Shown here: positions 37,142 through 45,328 of the stretch, one piece after another
Layout of the letters: every line of letters starts with the position of its first letter
Position numbering within the stretch: position 1 is the first letter of the stretch
Source: Lentimicrobiaceae bacterium
Lineage (GTDB): Bacteria > Bacteroidota > Bacteroidia > Bacteroidales > UBA4417
Direction of reading: 5' to 3'
DNA: 46,582 bases
Assembly: GCA_028697555.1 (NCBI GenBank)
Contig: JAQVEX010000015.1
Span: forward strand, 1 to 46,582
Made by a program: the position numbers and the translations under genes
The notes under the pieces: generated by a model
Told to the model about the DNA's origin: nothing
The model's database searches: none
The model's input: the letters and a program-made list of their open reading frames with translations, nothing else

Positions 37142-37276
37142 AAATTGTAAAATAGTATTGAGTCCTAAGTTCTGAGTTGTGGGTGCAAGCTATGACACTC
37201 AATACTCCTGACTCATAACTCATAACTTCCAACTTAGGTCTTCACATTAGTTTCATGATGTAATTAATTTTTTAAC
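37142..37276. repeat. Heptamer repeat spacer with a 10-bp inverted repeat
   Basis: AGTATTGAGT (37154-37163) is the exact complement of ACTCAATACT (37197-37206). Between and beyond are GAGTCCT/GAGTTGT units on the left and ACTCCTG/ACTCATA units on the right (to about 37235). It is a compact example of the inverted-arm layout, on the upstream side of the second four-helix-bundle gene. Confidence 0.8.
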
Positions 37277-39238
37277 TTAAATTTTACTTCCTCTTTCCAA
37301 TTCTATTTCCTCGTCAATTTTTTCAAAAACAGAATTGTTGCTTTTGTATTCAGGGACTATTAGTTTGACTTTTTTTACAATTTGGTAGGTGTCAAATTGG
37401 TTGTATGCTTCGTAAATGCTATTCATGATATTGTCAACCATAACATATTCGACTGGAGTCAAGTTTGCCAATTTTATTTTTTCATTGGGGGTTTCTATCA
37501 AGTTTTCGTCTTTCATCAGCATTTCTTCCGTTAGTTTTTCTCCGGGTCTCAAACCTGTATAAATAATATCTATATCGCCGTTAGGTGTGTGTCCGCTGAG
37601 TTTAATCATTTTGTGAGCAAGGTCTGCAATTTTCACAGGTTTTCCCATGTCGAACATAAAAATATTTCCGCCATTGCCAAAAGCAGATGCTTGAAGTACT
37701 AATTGGCATGCTTCGGGTATGGTCATAAAATATCTTTCTATGTCTTTGTGGGTAACGGTAACAGGACCTCCGTCTTTAATTTGTTTTTTAAACAAATGTA
37801 TAACCGAGCCGTTGCTGCCCAAAACATTTCCAAATCGTGTAATAATAAATTTAGTTTTATTATTTGGGTCGTTATTTATACCTTGGCAAATTATTTCGGC
37901 GACTCGTTTTGTAGCACCCATAAAGTTGGTAGGGTTAACGGCTTTATCGGTAGAAATCATGATGAACTTGTCGCAATTATATTCTTTTGCAAGAGATGCC
38001 GTTATATATGTTCCAATAATATTAGCAGTTACAGCCGAAATAGGGTTACTTTCCATCATAGGAACGTGTTTGTAAGCAGCGGCGTGGTACACTATATCGG
38101 GTTTGTACTTGTCAAAAATGTGTTTAAGCATAACACTATCCGACACGCTACAAATTTGGAAGTCTATAATTTTATAAAAATCGGGGCAGTTTTTAAACAT
38201 TTCAAGTTGTAACTCGTGCAATGGAGTTTCGGCTTGGTCTATTAATACAACTCGCTTAGGCGAAAAATTACTTATTTGTCTGACAATTTCGCTTCCAATG
38301 CTTCCTGCGGCTCCAGTAACAAAAACAACTTTATCCTTAATAAAAGCTTCAATTTCTTCAAGGTTTAATTTAATTTCTTTGCGTTCGAGCAGGTCGTTAA
38401 TTTTAATTTCCTTAATTTTTGAAAGTGAAAGTTGTTTGTCCAACCAACTGCTTAAAGGCGGTATTTCTTTTACTTTAACGTTGTTTAAATTTACTAAGTT
38501 GTTTAATATTTCAACTCTTTCTTTCTCAGAAATATTTAATATAGCAAAAATTATCTCCTCTATTTTCAGTTTTTCAACCAACTCATTGTTGAGCTCTGAA
38601 GGACTATATATTTTAACACCGTTAATAACTTTACCCTGAAGTTTTGGTGATGCATCGACAAACCCCACTACTTTCAGGTTACTTTTATCTTTGGCGCTGT
38701 TGATAACTTTTTGTGTTACGCGTCCTGCATCTCCTGCACCGTATATTATTATGTTTATCTGGTTACCGTTGTTGTTTTTGGTGAAGTAATGAAAAGTAAG
38801 TTTTACAGAAAATCGGAATACAAGCAGTAAAACAAAAATAACAACATTGGTTATAAAAATTAAAGTTAGCGATAAATCGATGTTAAAGTTATAGTTGGTA
38901 AGAAAATTGAGGTATATGTACGCTACAATTTCTATTGTTATAGCTATTGCTAATGCTTTTATTATTTTTAATGAATCGTTGATGTCGCTGTGTCTGACAA
39001 TGCCTTTGTAAGTGCCTATAATTAAAAATCCCACAATTGACGATACGCTAATTACAACAGTATTATGAGTCATAAACCAGCAGTAGTTGCTTAAATCGTA
39101 GAAGTAGAAACTGTAAAGTAAAATGTTAACGAATAGGGATGAAAAAACAACGATAACAACATCAATGAAAAGCACAAGCCATCGAGGTACTATCTTGCCT
39201 GATATTTTCTTGAAGAAATCATGTAAAAAACCTTTCAT
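37277..39238 (-). CDS. PglF/WbpM-type nucleotide-sugar 4,6-dehydratase (membrane-bound, CapD family)
   Basis: 653 aa. Four N-terminal transmembrane helices (about 20-140) and a CoA-binding-like Rossmann domain (about 155-265, IYGAGDAGRV) precede the SDR catalytic domain (about 300-590) with VTGAAGSIGSEI, TDKAVNPTNFMGATKR and RFGNVLGSNGSVI. The usual SDR Tyr is replaced by Met (NFMGATK), as in WbpM and PglF, which act on UDP-GlcNAc. I infer UDP-GlcNAc to UDP-4-keto-6-deoxy sugar, feeding the PglE- and PglD-like genes upstream. It has its own -7 box after the exosortase gene. Related enzymes make other sugars (FnlA, PseB types), so the substrate is not certain. Confidence 0.9.
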   Translation of the reverse strand: MKGFLHDFFKKISGKIVPRWLVLFIDVVIVVFSSLFVNILLYSFYFYDLSNYCWFMTHNTVVISVSSIVGFLIIGTYKGIVRHSDINDSLKIIKALAIAITIEIVAYIYLNFLTNYNFNIDLSLTLIFITNVVIFVLLLVFRFSVKLTFHYFTKNNNGNQINIIIYGAGDAGRVTQKVINSAKDKSNLKVVGFVDASPKLQGKVINGVKIYSPSELNNELVEKLKIEEIIFAILNISEKERVEILNNLVNLNNVKVKEIPPLSSWLDKQLSLSKIKEIKINDLLERKEIKLNLEEIEAFIKDKVVFVTGAAGSIGSEIVRQISNFSPKRVVLIDQAETPLHELQLEMFKNCPDFYKIIDFQICSVSDSVMLKHIFDKYKPDIVYHAAAYKHVPMMESNPISAVTANIIGTYITASLAKEYNCDKFIMISTDKAVNPTNFMGATKRVAEIICQGINNDPNNKTKFIITRFGNVLGSNGSVIHLFKKQIKDGGPVTVTHKDIERYFMTIPEACQLVLQASAFGNGGNIFMFDMGKPVKIADLAHKMIKLSGHTPNGDIDIIYTGLRPGEKLTEEMLMKDENLIETPNEKIKLANLTPVEYVMVDNIMNSIYEAYNQFDTYQIVKKVKLIVPEYKSNNSVFEKIDEEIELERGSKI

Positions 39239-39299
39239 TTCTCTGGGTGTCTTTTGGTATAAAAAATAAATTATGAGTGATCAGCCTACAATAATCGTG

Positions 39300-39307
39300 C
39301 AAAGATA
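39300..39307 (-). promoter_or_regulatory. -7 box for the PglF/WbpM-like gene
   Basis: Minus-strand TATCTTTG, a perfect TAnnTTTG match, 62 nt upstream of the start codon, between the exosortase stop and the dehydratase start. No clear -33. Confidence 0.4.
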
Positions 39308-39332
39308 CAAAATTAATATAAATAGTTGCATA

Positions 39333-39887
39333 TTATCTTCGTTTTATTTTTTCAGCCCATATCAGCCACATCACGAATATCACAAAGTAGAAAAATGTTT
39401 TGAATATATAATTATGGAAAAAGGCGAAATGATAGGGAAGTTGGGTAACAATAAGGGTAAGCCCTGTAATTCGGATAAGGTTGGCTATGTGTATAGCGAT
39501 AAGACCTAAGGGAATGTACCAAAGCTTATGCTTGAATGGCCCAGGGAACAAAAGCATTAAAAAAATCCAATGCAGCCACTGTTTGAGAGTTGTGCATCCA
39601 GGACTGACTTCAACTGTAAAAGTGTGACCTTTTACTGTATCGACTGTAATTTGTATTCCTTCTGTTGTGTGTGGTTGTTTGAAAATATGCGTCAAAATCC
39701 AGTCGCTTTGTTTGGTTACAACGACAGAGGCTTTATCGAATAATGCGTTAACTTGGTTTTGAAACGGGTAATAGTCATTTTTACTCCAGAATATGTATAT
39801 GTAGTGAAATGAAAATAATAATATTGCAAAGATTACAATATCTTTAATTATTCTTTTTTGTTTTTTGTTTAGTTTTTTGAATTTCAA
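39333..39887 (-). CDS. Exosortase/archaeosortase-family membrane protease-transpeptidase
   Basis: 184 aa with about five membrane segments (15-34, 104-116, 123-148, 160-177 clearest). Candidate catalytic residues follow the family order Cys-Arg-His: C98 in VSPGCTTLKQW, R139 in HIANLIRITGL, and H158 in FFHNYIFK. The 41-residue C-to-R gap is as in known archaeosortases. Family members cleave C-terminal sorting signals (short motif, membrane helix, basic tail) and may transfer the protein to a glycan or lipid anchor. Start: the only start-like codon is a TTG at 39885-39887; no Met occurs before residue 110. No substrate protein with such a tail is seen in the window. Subfamily (XrtF or other) not assigned. 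Confidence 0.85.
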   Translation of the reverse strand: MKFKKLNKKQKRIIKDIVIFAILLFSFHYIYIFWSKNDYYPFQNQVNALFDKASVVVTKQSDWILTHIFKQPHTTEGIQITVDTVKGHTFTVEVSPGCTTLKQWLHWIFLMLLFPGPFKHKLWYIPLGLIAIHIANLIRITGLTLIVTQLPYHFAFFHNYIFKTFFYFVIFVMWLIWAEKIKRR

Positions 39888-40013
39888 GGTATTACGTGTT
39901 TCGTGTTGCGGGGTTTGCGGGAGTAGCTTTTAGCCCTTAGCCTTTAGCCTTTAGCCATTAGCTAGATATAATCAATAGCCAAGGGCTAACAGCTAAAAGC
40001 CAATAGCCACTAA
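39888..40013. repeat. Heptamer repeat and inverted repeat between exosortase and FemAB-like genes
   Basis: ACGTGTT/TCGTGTT units (39893-39910) lead to TTTAGCC units (39927-39960) facing AATAGCC/GGCTAAC/GCTAAAA units (39975-40005). GCTTTTAGC and GCTAAAAGC form an inverted pair. Could end the FemAB-gene transcript or simply be a member of the repeat family. It interrupts an otherwise tight gene cluster. Confidence 0.8.
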
Positions 40014-41015
40014 TCATCGCGATCTTCGTCTATATTTTGGAAAGAAGTCGTCTTCTTCCACACTAAGTTTGGCGTATTCTTCGGGTTTATGAATTAGGTG
40101 TAGCGTGTAGAATGGTCGGTACATGCTGCCAAAGCCCATTTTAAACCTAAATAGTCCGTCATCGTTGCTATTGTTTACACCACCGCCTAAACATATGTAT
40201 TCTGCTTTTAGTTTCTTACCTAAAACTATTGCGTAATGTATCATTAGCTTTGAAGGACTATCTTTTACATAATCATTTTCGGTTCCACCAAAAAGATATT
40301 GCATGTTTTTGTTGGCAACAGAAAATAAGCCGCCGGAAACGTATTTGCCATTGGGTGAAAGAATACTTATAAAGTGCATTTTGTCGCCCAAAATTGAAAT
40401 TAGTTTTGTAAAGTAAGATAATGGGAAGAAATAATAACTTTGGGCTTTATTTCTTTCCATAGTTTGTATATACGACTTGTAAAAATCGTCTAAGAAACTG
40501 TAATCGTTGAGTTTAACGGTATATTTATCAGATATTAGTTTATTAATATTTCGCGTATGGTTTTTAGAAAACCCTTTTTGTACAGTTTCTATGGATTTAT
40601 TTAGAGGAATGTATGCAATATTGCTACGCTTGATAATGTAATTGCTTGGTTCAAAACTTTTTACGCAATTGTTAAAAGGGTGCAATCTGATAAAAGATGT
40701 GAAATAGCCATCGTTACAAGCTTCTTCGTTAAAGTTTTCTATAGCTTCGGCAAAGAAGTCTTTGTTAATGTTGTTTCCGCAAAAACCTGTATATCCGTAG
40801 GGACTGATTAGATCGCGTTTTCTCAGATTAGGAATCTCTCTATCTATGAGAGGAAAAAGTATTTCTGAATTGTTTTTTTTGAAATACCAGGCAAGCGGTT
40901 CTCCTTTTATGTGCTTGGATTCTAGTGAAGTATATTCGGGTAGGCAATAAAAATCGTTGGGGAACTCGACAGATAGTGATTTCCAAATATTATTGTCGGT
41001 ACTTATGAAAGGCAT
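40014..41015 (-). CDS. FemAB/GNAT-type acyltransferase
   Basis: 333 aa with the two-GNAT-fold layout of FemAB-related proteins: an N-terminal half with WYFKKNNSEILFPLIDREI and GYTGFCGN, then KGFSKNHTRNINKL (the phosphate-binding-like helix start seen in FemAB/BioF2 proteins), YYFFPLSYFTKLI, and GLFSVANKNMQYLFGGTENDYVKDSPSKLMIHYAIVLGKK. Relatives transfer aminoacyl or acyl groups to peptidoglycan, and FemAB-related proteins also occur in exosortase/exopolysaccharide loci. Its acceptor here is probably a glycan intermediate, by context. It starts 21 nt after the pglE-like stop. Confidence 0.82.
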   Translation of the reverse strand: MPFISTDNNIWKSLSVEFPNDFYCLPEYTSLESKHIKGEPLAWYFKKNNSEILFPLIDREIPNLRKRDLISPYGYTGFCGNNINKDFFAEAIENFNEEACNDGYFTSFIRLHPFNNCVKSFEPSNYIIKRSNIAYIPLNKSIETVQKGFSKNHTRNINKLISDKYTVKLNDYSFLDDFYKSYIQTMERNKAQSYYFFPLSYFTKLISILGDKMHFISILSPNGKYVSGGLFSVANKNMQYLFGGTENDYVKDSPSKLMIHYAIVLGKKLKAEYICLGGGVNNSNDDGLFRFKMGFGSMYRPFYTLHLIHKPEEYAKLSVEEDDFFPKYRRRSR

Positions 41016-41036
41016 TTATCGGCTGTCTGTTCAAAT

Positions 41037-42203
41037 TTACACAAAAATTCTGTCAAGTACGGAAAAAACTCTATCAAAGTCGTTTTCAGTCATTTTACTA
41101 TCTGATGGCAAGCACAGTCCGTTATTAAAGAGATATTCGGCGGTGTTATTGCCAAAAAAAGAGCAAGATTCAAAAACAGGTTGCATATGCATAGGTTTCC
41201 ATAAGGGTCTGGATTCAATATTGTCTTCTGCTAGGGCAAGTCTGATTTTTTCAACGTCGACGTTTTTGTTTTCGGCAGGATCGACCAATATACACGACAA
41301 CCATCTGTTTGAAAAGCTGTTTTCCATTTCCGGTTGGAATTTGACATTGTAGCCAATATTATTTTTATCTTGAAAGTATTTATTGTAAGTTTCAAAAATT
41401 TTTCTTTTTTGTTCTACGCGTTTATCAAGAATTTGCATTTGTCCTCTTCCAATAGCAGCTAAAACATTACTCAGGCGATAATTGTAACCTATGTTTGAGT
41501 GTTGGTAATGTGGAGCTTGGTCACGGGCTTGAGTAGCAAGGAAGCGAGCTTTTTTTACGTATTCTTCGTTATTGCTTAGCAAAGCACCGCCACCACTTGT
41601 GGTTATAATTTTGTTTCCGTTGAAACTAAGAATAGAAATATCCGAAAAAGAGCCGCATTTTTTGTTATTGTACGAAGAACCCAATGCTTCGGCTGCATCT
41701 TCAACAATAGGTATGTTATAACTATTAGCTATGGCGATTATTTCGTCCATTTTAGCAGGCATTCCGTATAGATGTACAGGTATAATAGCCTTTGGTAGAG
41801 TTGGTTTGCCATTGATTTTTCCTGTAATGCTGTCCCTAATTGCCATTTCAAGGAAGTCAGGATTCATGTTCCAGGTTTCATTTTCTGAATCGATAAATAC
41901 AGGAGTGGCGCCCAAGTATGCTATTGGATTTGCTGAGGCAGAGAAGGTCATACTTTGGCAAATAACAATATCACCTGGTTTTACGCCAAGTATAATTAGT
42001 GCCAGATGTATGGCTGAGGTTCCGGAGCTAAGTGCTGCTGCGTGTTTAACGCCGGTATAGTTTTGTAAATCTATTTCAAAACCATCGACCATAGGTCCTA
42101 ATGGAGCAATCCAATTACTTTCAAATACTTCTATTACATTTTCCAATTCCTCTCCACCCATGTGTGGAGAAGATAACCAAATTCTACTTTTATTTGTACT
42201 CAT
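41037..42203 (-). CDS. pglE: PLP-dependent UDP-sugar aminotransferase, PglE-like (DegT/DnrJ/EryC1 family)
   Basis: 388 aa from the ATG at 42201-42203. The upstream 23 codons of the longer frame overlap the SDR gene and are not homologous to the family, whereas the chosen start gives an N-terminus ending RIWLSSPHMGGEELENVIEVFESNWIAPLGP, as in PglE. PLP contacts include the ALSSGTSAIHLAL loop and VEDAAEALGS, with the Schiff-base Lys in FNGNKIITTSGGG. It would aminate UDP-4-keto-6-deoxy-GlcNAc at C4 using glutamate, supplying the PglD-like enzyme. Other 4-aminosugars remain possible. Confidence 0.9.
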   Translation of the reverse strand: MSTNKSRIWLSSPHMGGEELENVIEVFESNWIAPLGPMVDGFEIDLQNYTGVKHAAALSSGTSAIHLALIILGVKPGDIVICQSMTFSASANPIAYLGATPVFIDSENETWNMNPDFLEMAIRDSITGKINGKPTLPKAIIPVHLYGMPAKMDEIIAIANSYNIPIVEDAAEALGSSYNNKKCGSFSDISILSFNGNKIITTSGGGALLSNNEEYVKKARFLATQARDQAPHYQHSNIGYNYRLSNVLAAIGRGQMQILDKRVEQKRKIFETYNKYFQDKNNIGYNVKFQPEMENSFSNRWLSCILVDPAENKNVDVEKIRLALAEDNIESRPLWKPMHMQPVFESCSFFGNNTAEYLFNNGLCLPSDSKMTENDFDRVFSVLDRIFV

Positions 42204-42220
42204 ATATTTTAATGTATATT

Positions 42221-42973
42221 TTAGTTCAGCATATAACCGCCGTCTATAACAATGTTTGTGCCTGTCATCCACTTTGTTGCGTCTGATAGTAGGTAAATAG
42301 CAGTATAGGCGACCTCTTCGGGGAAACCATTTCGTTTGAGTGGTGTTTTTTGTCGGTACATATCTAGTTGACCTTCAATAAAAAGTCCATCGTTTAAAAT
42401 AGGAGTTTCAATAATTCCTGGGCAAATGGAATTAACTCGGTAGTTTGGAGCCAAATCTAAAGCCATACCTTTTATAAGTCCGTTAATGGCACCTTTTGAA
42501 GCCGAATATAAAGCACCTCCAACCATTGATAAATAAACGCCCGACAAAGAAGAAATAAATACAATGGAAGAATTTCTCTTCAATTTTTTCTTTTTAATAA
42601 TACCTTGTGTCAGTAGAGTAGGGGCTTTGAAATTGTTATCCATCATAAAGTCTATACTCTTTTCACTAACAAATTGAAATGGTAGCGGGTCGCTAACGCC
42701 GGCACAATTTACCAAGCCGTCGATAATTTGCAGTTCGTCAATTAGCTTATTTCTATCTTCTTCGGAAGTTAAATCAGCTATAACACTACTATGTTGATTA
42801 CCATCCATCATCGATAAAGTCTGATTGAGCCGTTCGGCATTTCTACCGGTAATAGTGAGAGTAGCACCAAGTTTAGAACATTCGACAGCAATGGCTCTAC
42901 CTATCCCCGATGAGGCACCTGTAACCAAAAAGTGCTTATCTTTTATAGAAAATGGATTGTTAGTTGAGGGCAT
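42221..42973 (-). CDS. Short-chain dehydrogenase/reductase
   Basis: A 250-aa classical SDR: cofactor motif VTGASSGIGRA (17-27), NCAG (88-91), catalytic Ser in FISSLSG, and YSASK with Tyr and Lys. The C-terminal PGIIETPI and TGTNIVIDGGYMLN are typical. It resembles FabG and rhamnose/sugar SDRs, so the substrate is open: a keto-sugar or an acyl precursor of the glycan. It lies in the glycan operon, 17 nt upstream of pglE. 151 nt separate it from the pglD-like gene, with no clear promoter box in that gap. Confidence 0.9.
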   Translation of the reverse strand: MPSTNNPFSIKDKHFLVTGASSGIGRAIAVECSKLGATLTITGRNAERLNQTLSMMDGNQHSSVIADLTSEEDRNKLIDELQIIDGLVNCAGVSDPLPFQFVSEKSIDFMMDNNFKAPTLLTQGIIKKKKLKRNSSIVFISSLSGVYLSMVGGALYSASKGAINGLIKGMALDLAPNYRVNSICPGIIETPILNDGLFIEGQLDMYRQKTPLKRNGFPEEVAYTAIYLLSDATKWMTGTNIVIDGGYMLN

Positions 42974-43124
42974 TTTTGTGTAATCATAGATTTAAAATGT
43001 AAATATAGTGGTGTTTGTCTAATCAACAAAATTTATACATTTATGCAATTGGAATGCAGACATGTATGAAATCGATGGTTTTGTCTGTTTTTTTTGCTAT
43101 TTATTAATTAATAGCAATATATTA

Positions 43125-43718
43125 TCACTCTTTTTTTAATGATTTTAAAATCTCGCATCTGTTTCCCACCGCCAAAGAAAAATCTGGGATATTTTTTGTT
43201 ACCACAGAGCCAGCTCCAATAATGCACCATTTACCTATTGTTACTCCAGGTATAATAGTACTACCAGCTCCTATCCATGTCCCTTCTCCTAATGTTACGT
43301 TTCCACAAAGTGCAGAATTAGGAGAGATATGCACGTAGTCCTTTACGATACAATCGTGGTCAACAGATGCTGACGTATTGATAATACAATGTTTCCCTAT
43401 TTGACAAGATGATTGTATAACTACGTTCTGCATAACGACCGTTCCTTCACCAATGGATGAATGTTCAGAAACTATAGCAGATGGGTGGACGGCTTTACCA
43501 TATTCAACTTCTAAACTTTCTGCTATTTTTTTTCTTGTTTTATTGTCGCCTACTGAAATAATTAAAGGAGAAATTACTCTGTCAGTCCTCAAAACAGGAT
43601 AACTCAGCAATTCTTTAATAGTTTCGTTATCGTCAAATAATCCATGGACACCAACACCTTGTGCTGTTAGAATATCAATAATTACTTTCGCGTGTCCGCT
43701 TGCTCCGTACAAATACAT
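43125..43718 (-). CDS. pglD: PglD-like sugar O/N-acetyltransferase
   Basis: 197 aa. An N-terminal Rossmann-like nucleotide-sugar domain (MYLYGASGHAKVI...FDDN) joins a left-handed beta-helix of hexapeptide repeats (about 80-190). The catalytic His is H121 in SASVDHDC, matching H125 of Campylobacter PglD, and GAGSTIIPGVTIGKWCIIGAGSVVTKNIPD forms the acetyl-CoA-binding turns. The predicted reaction is N-acetylation of UDP-4-amino-4,6-dideoxy-GlcNAc to UDP-N,N'-diacetylbacillosamine. It starts 28 nt after the pglC-like stop. Confidence 0.9.
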   Translation of the reverse strand: MYLYGASGHAKVIIDILTAQGVGVHGLFDDNETIKELLSYPVLRTDRVISPLIISVGDNKTRKKIAESLEVEYGKAVHPSAIVSEHSSIGEGTVVMQNVVIQSSCQIGKHCIINTSASVDHDCIVKDYVHISPNSALCGNVTLGEGTWIGAGSTIIPGVTIGKWCIIGAGSVVTKNIPDFSLAVGNRCEILKSLKKE

Positions 43719-43746
43719 GATGTTTACTTTTTTAGTGAACAGTTAT

Positions 43747-44355
43747 TCACACATTATTTCCTTTAAACACCTCCATCGTAGCACTTGTTTCTGAACTAAT
43801 TCCTTCACGAACAAATACTTTTTTTAGTGTAAGAAAAAGTATTTTTACATCTAATGCCAAAGACATATTATCTACATACCATACATCATGTTCAAACTTT
43901 TGTTCCCAGCTTATGGCGTTTCGACCGTTAACTTGAGCCCATCCGGTAATACCTGGTCGCACTTCGTGACGGCGTTTTTGAGAATCGTTATATAAAGGTA
44001 AGTATTGCACCAATAACGGACGAGGTCCAACTAAGGACATATCTCCTTTTATAACGTTTAGCAATTGTGGTATTTCATCCAACGAAGTTGAGCGAACGAA
44101 TTTACCGACTTTTGTTAATCTTTCAGCATCAGGCAATAGTTTCCCTCGCTCGTCTTTTTCATCAGTCATGGTTTTAAATTTGATGACCTTAAAAATCTTT
44201 TCATCTTTGCCTGGACGCTCTTGAAAGAAAAATGCTCCAGCACCTTTATTGGCAATAGCTAGTAATAGCCATAAAAATAGGAATATCGGACTTATAACGA
44301 TAAATCCAATTAGTGCTGAAAGAAAATCGAGAATGTGTTTTATGTGTTTATACAT
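43747..44355 (-). CDS. pglC: Initiating phosphoglycosyl transferase, PglC-like (bacterial sugar transferase)
   Basis: 202 aa from the ATG at 44353-44355; the longer frame needs a TTG at 44403. With this start the catalytic dyad is D93-E94 ([10 protein letters not shown]), the same numbering as in characterised Campylobacter PglC. A single re-entrant membrane helix (about 8-35, with a Ser-Pro break at 22-23) precedes the soluble domain with [34 protein letters not shown] and [14 protein letters not shown]. It transfers phospho-sugar, here probably phospho-diNAcBac, from UDP to undecaprenyl phosphate, starting glycan assembly on the inner membrane. Confidence 0.92.
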   Translation of the reverse strand: MYKHIKHILDFLSALIGFIVISPIFLFLWLLLAIANKGAGAFFFQERPGKDEKIFKVIKFKTMTDEKDERGKLLPDAERLTKVGKFVRSTSLDEIPQLLNVIKGDMSLVGPRPLLVQYLPLYNDSQKRRHEVRPGITGWAQVNGRNAISWEQKFEHDVWYVDNMSLALDVKILFLTLKKVFVREGISSETSATMEVFKGNNV

Positions 44356-44446
44356 GTTTTTAGTTATTTCTGAAAATGGTTGTGCATACTGAGCTAAATA
44401 CAAGTGCTAATATGTTTTAATATTAGATTTTTAGCTTTATACCCCA

Positions 44447-45325
44447 CTATAATATCACACACTCACTACTTCCCCAGTCGATCAGAGAATCAGCTTTTTC
44501 TAAATTAATAAAATTAAACTGTTTTATTAGATGGGTCATTTTTTCAAATGCATTTGATGTGCCAATATTCGATTTTGCATACCTTTTTAAACGGTTAAAA
44601 AACGAGCCTTTTTCTTTAAAATAGGTTTCATAGTCAGTTTTTGACATTATGCCACCTTTATTGTGTATAAGATCGCCGATATGAAAATAGGTCATTACAT
44701 ATTTATTGTTTTTCATTTTATTCTTAAGAAGCCAAAGAGGGAAAAATCGAAAATAACCTCCTCCCGAATATGCAACTTCTTTACCAAACAATTTAGTAGA
44801 ACAAATAGGAAATTCTTTTATTTGGATGCCATTATATTCTACAATTGTTGGTGTACGTGATGGAAATGATGAGAATCCTCCAAAATCTCGTGTCATGGGA
44901 AAAACTGATGCATCTCTTCTGATACCACATTCATACAAAACTTCGAAAACCCATTTGTTTTGTTCTCCAATAGAGAAAGCTGGAGCTCTGTAACTGATAA
45001 CTGGCTGACCTGAAACATCTTGAAGAGACTTAACAGCCTCAATAGTATCCTCTCGCACGGCAGAGGGTTTCATTTTGTTGAGCCATATATGTTCGTCAGA
45101 GTGACAACCTATTTCATGACCTTTATCGGCAATTTTTCGAATAACTTCTGGAAAATTGGGAGCAATTTTTCCTATACAAAAAAATGTAGCTTTAATTTTC
45201 TGTTCTTCTAATATATCTAGAATAGAATTCAAATATCTATCATATTCTTGATATTTATCTTTTCTTCCACCGTAGTAAGCCTTTTCTATATACCATTCCT
45301 CAATATCAAATGTTAGTATTTTCAT
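44447..45325 (-). CDS. NodB-type polysaccharide deacetylase
   Basis: 292 aa. A NodB homology domain starts at once: TFDIEEW (D7), ATFFCIGK, GHEIGCHSDEHIW with metal-binding H75 and H79, and SYRAPAFSIG. The remainder resembles the deacetylases of exosortase/exopolysaccharide systems (GGYFRFFPLWLLKNKM, YFHIGDL). No signal peptide, so it may act in the cytosol or on a lipid-linked intermediate. It probably removes acetyl groups from a GlcNAc-type residue. It starts 3 nt after the acyltransferase stop and lies 91 nt upstream of pglC. Confidence 0.9.
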   Translation of the reverse strand: MKILTFDIEEWYIEKAYYGGRKDKYQEYDRYLNSILDILEEQKIKATFFCIGKIAPNFPEVIRKIADKGHEIGCHSDEHIWLNKMKPSAVREDTIEAVKSLQDVSGQPVISYRAPAFSIGEQNKWVFEVLYECGIRRDASVFPMTRDFGGFSSFPSRTPTIVEYNGIQIKEFPICSTKLFGKEVAYSGGGYFRFFPLWLLKNKMKNNKYVMTYFHIGDLIHNKGGIMSKTDYETYFKEKGSFFNRLKRYAKSNIGTSNAFEKMTHLIKQFNFINLEKADSLIDWGSSECVIL

Positions 45326-45328
45326 TAT

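Noticed and set aside
37703-38212. Plus-strand ORF of 169 codons within the PglF-like gene
   Set aside because: Antisense shadow of the SDR catalytic domain, no supporting features.
42204-42272. 23-residue N-terminal extension of the PglE-like protein
   Set aside because: It overlaps the end of the SDR gene, has no family similarity, and the internal ATG gives the family N-terminus.
44356-44403. 16-residue extension of the PglC-like protein from a TTG
   Set aside because: The ATG at 44355 places the catalytic dyad at D93-E94 as in characterised PglC, and the extension has no counterpart.
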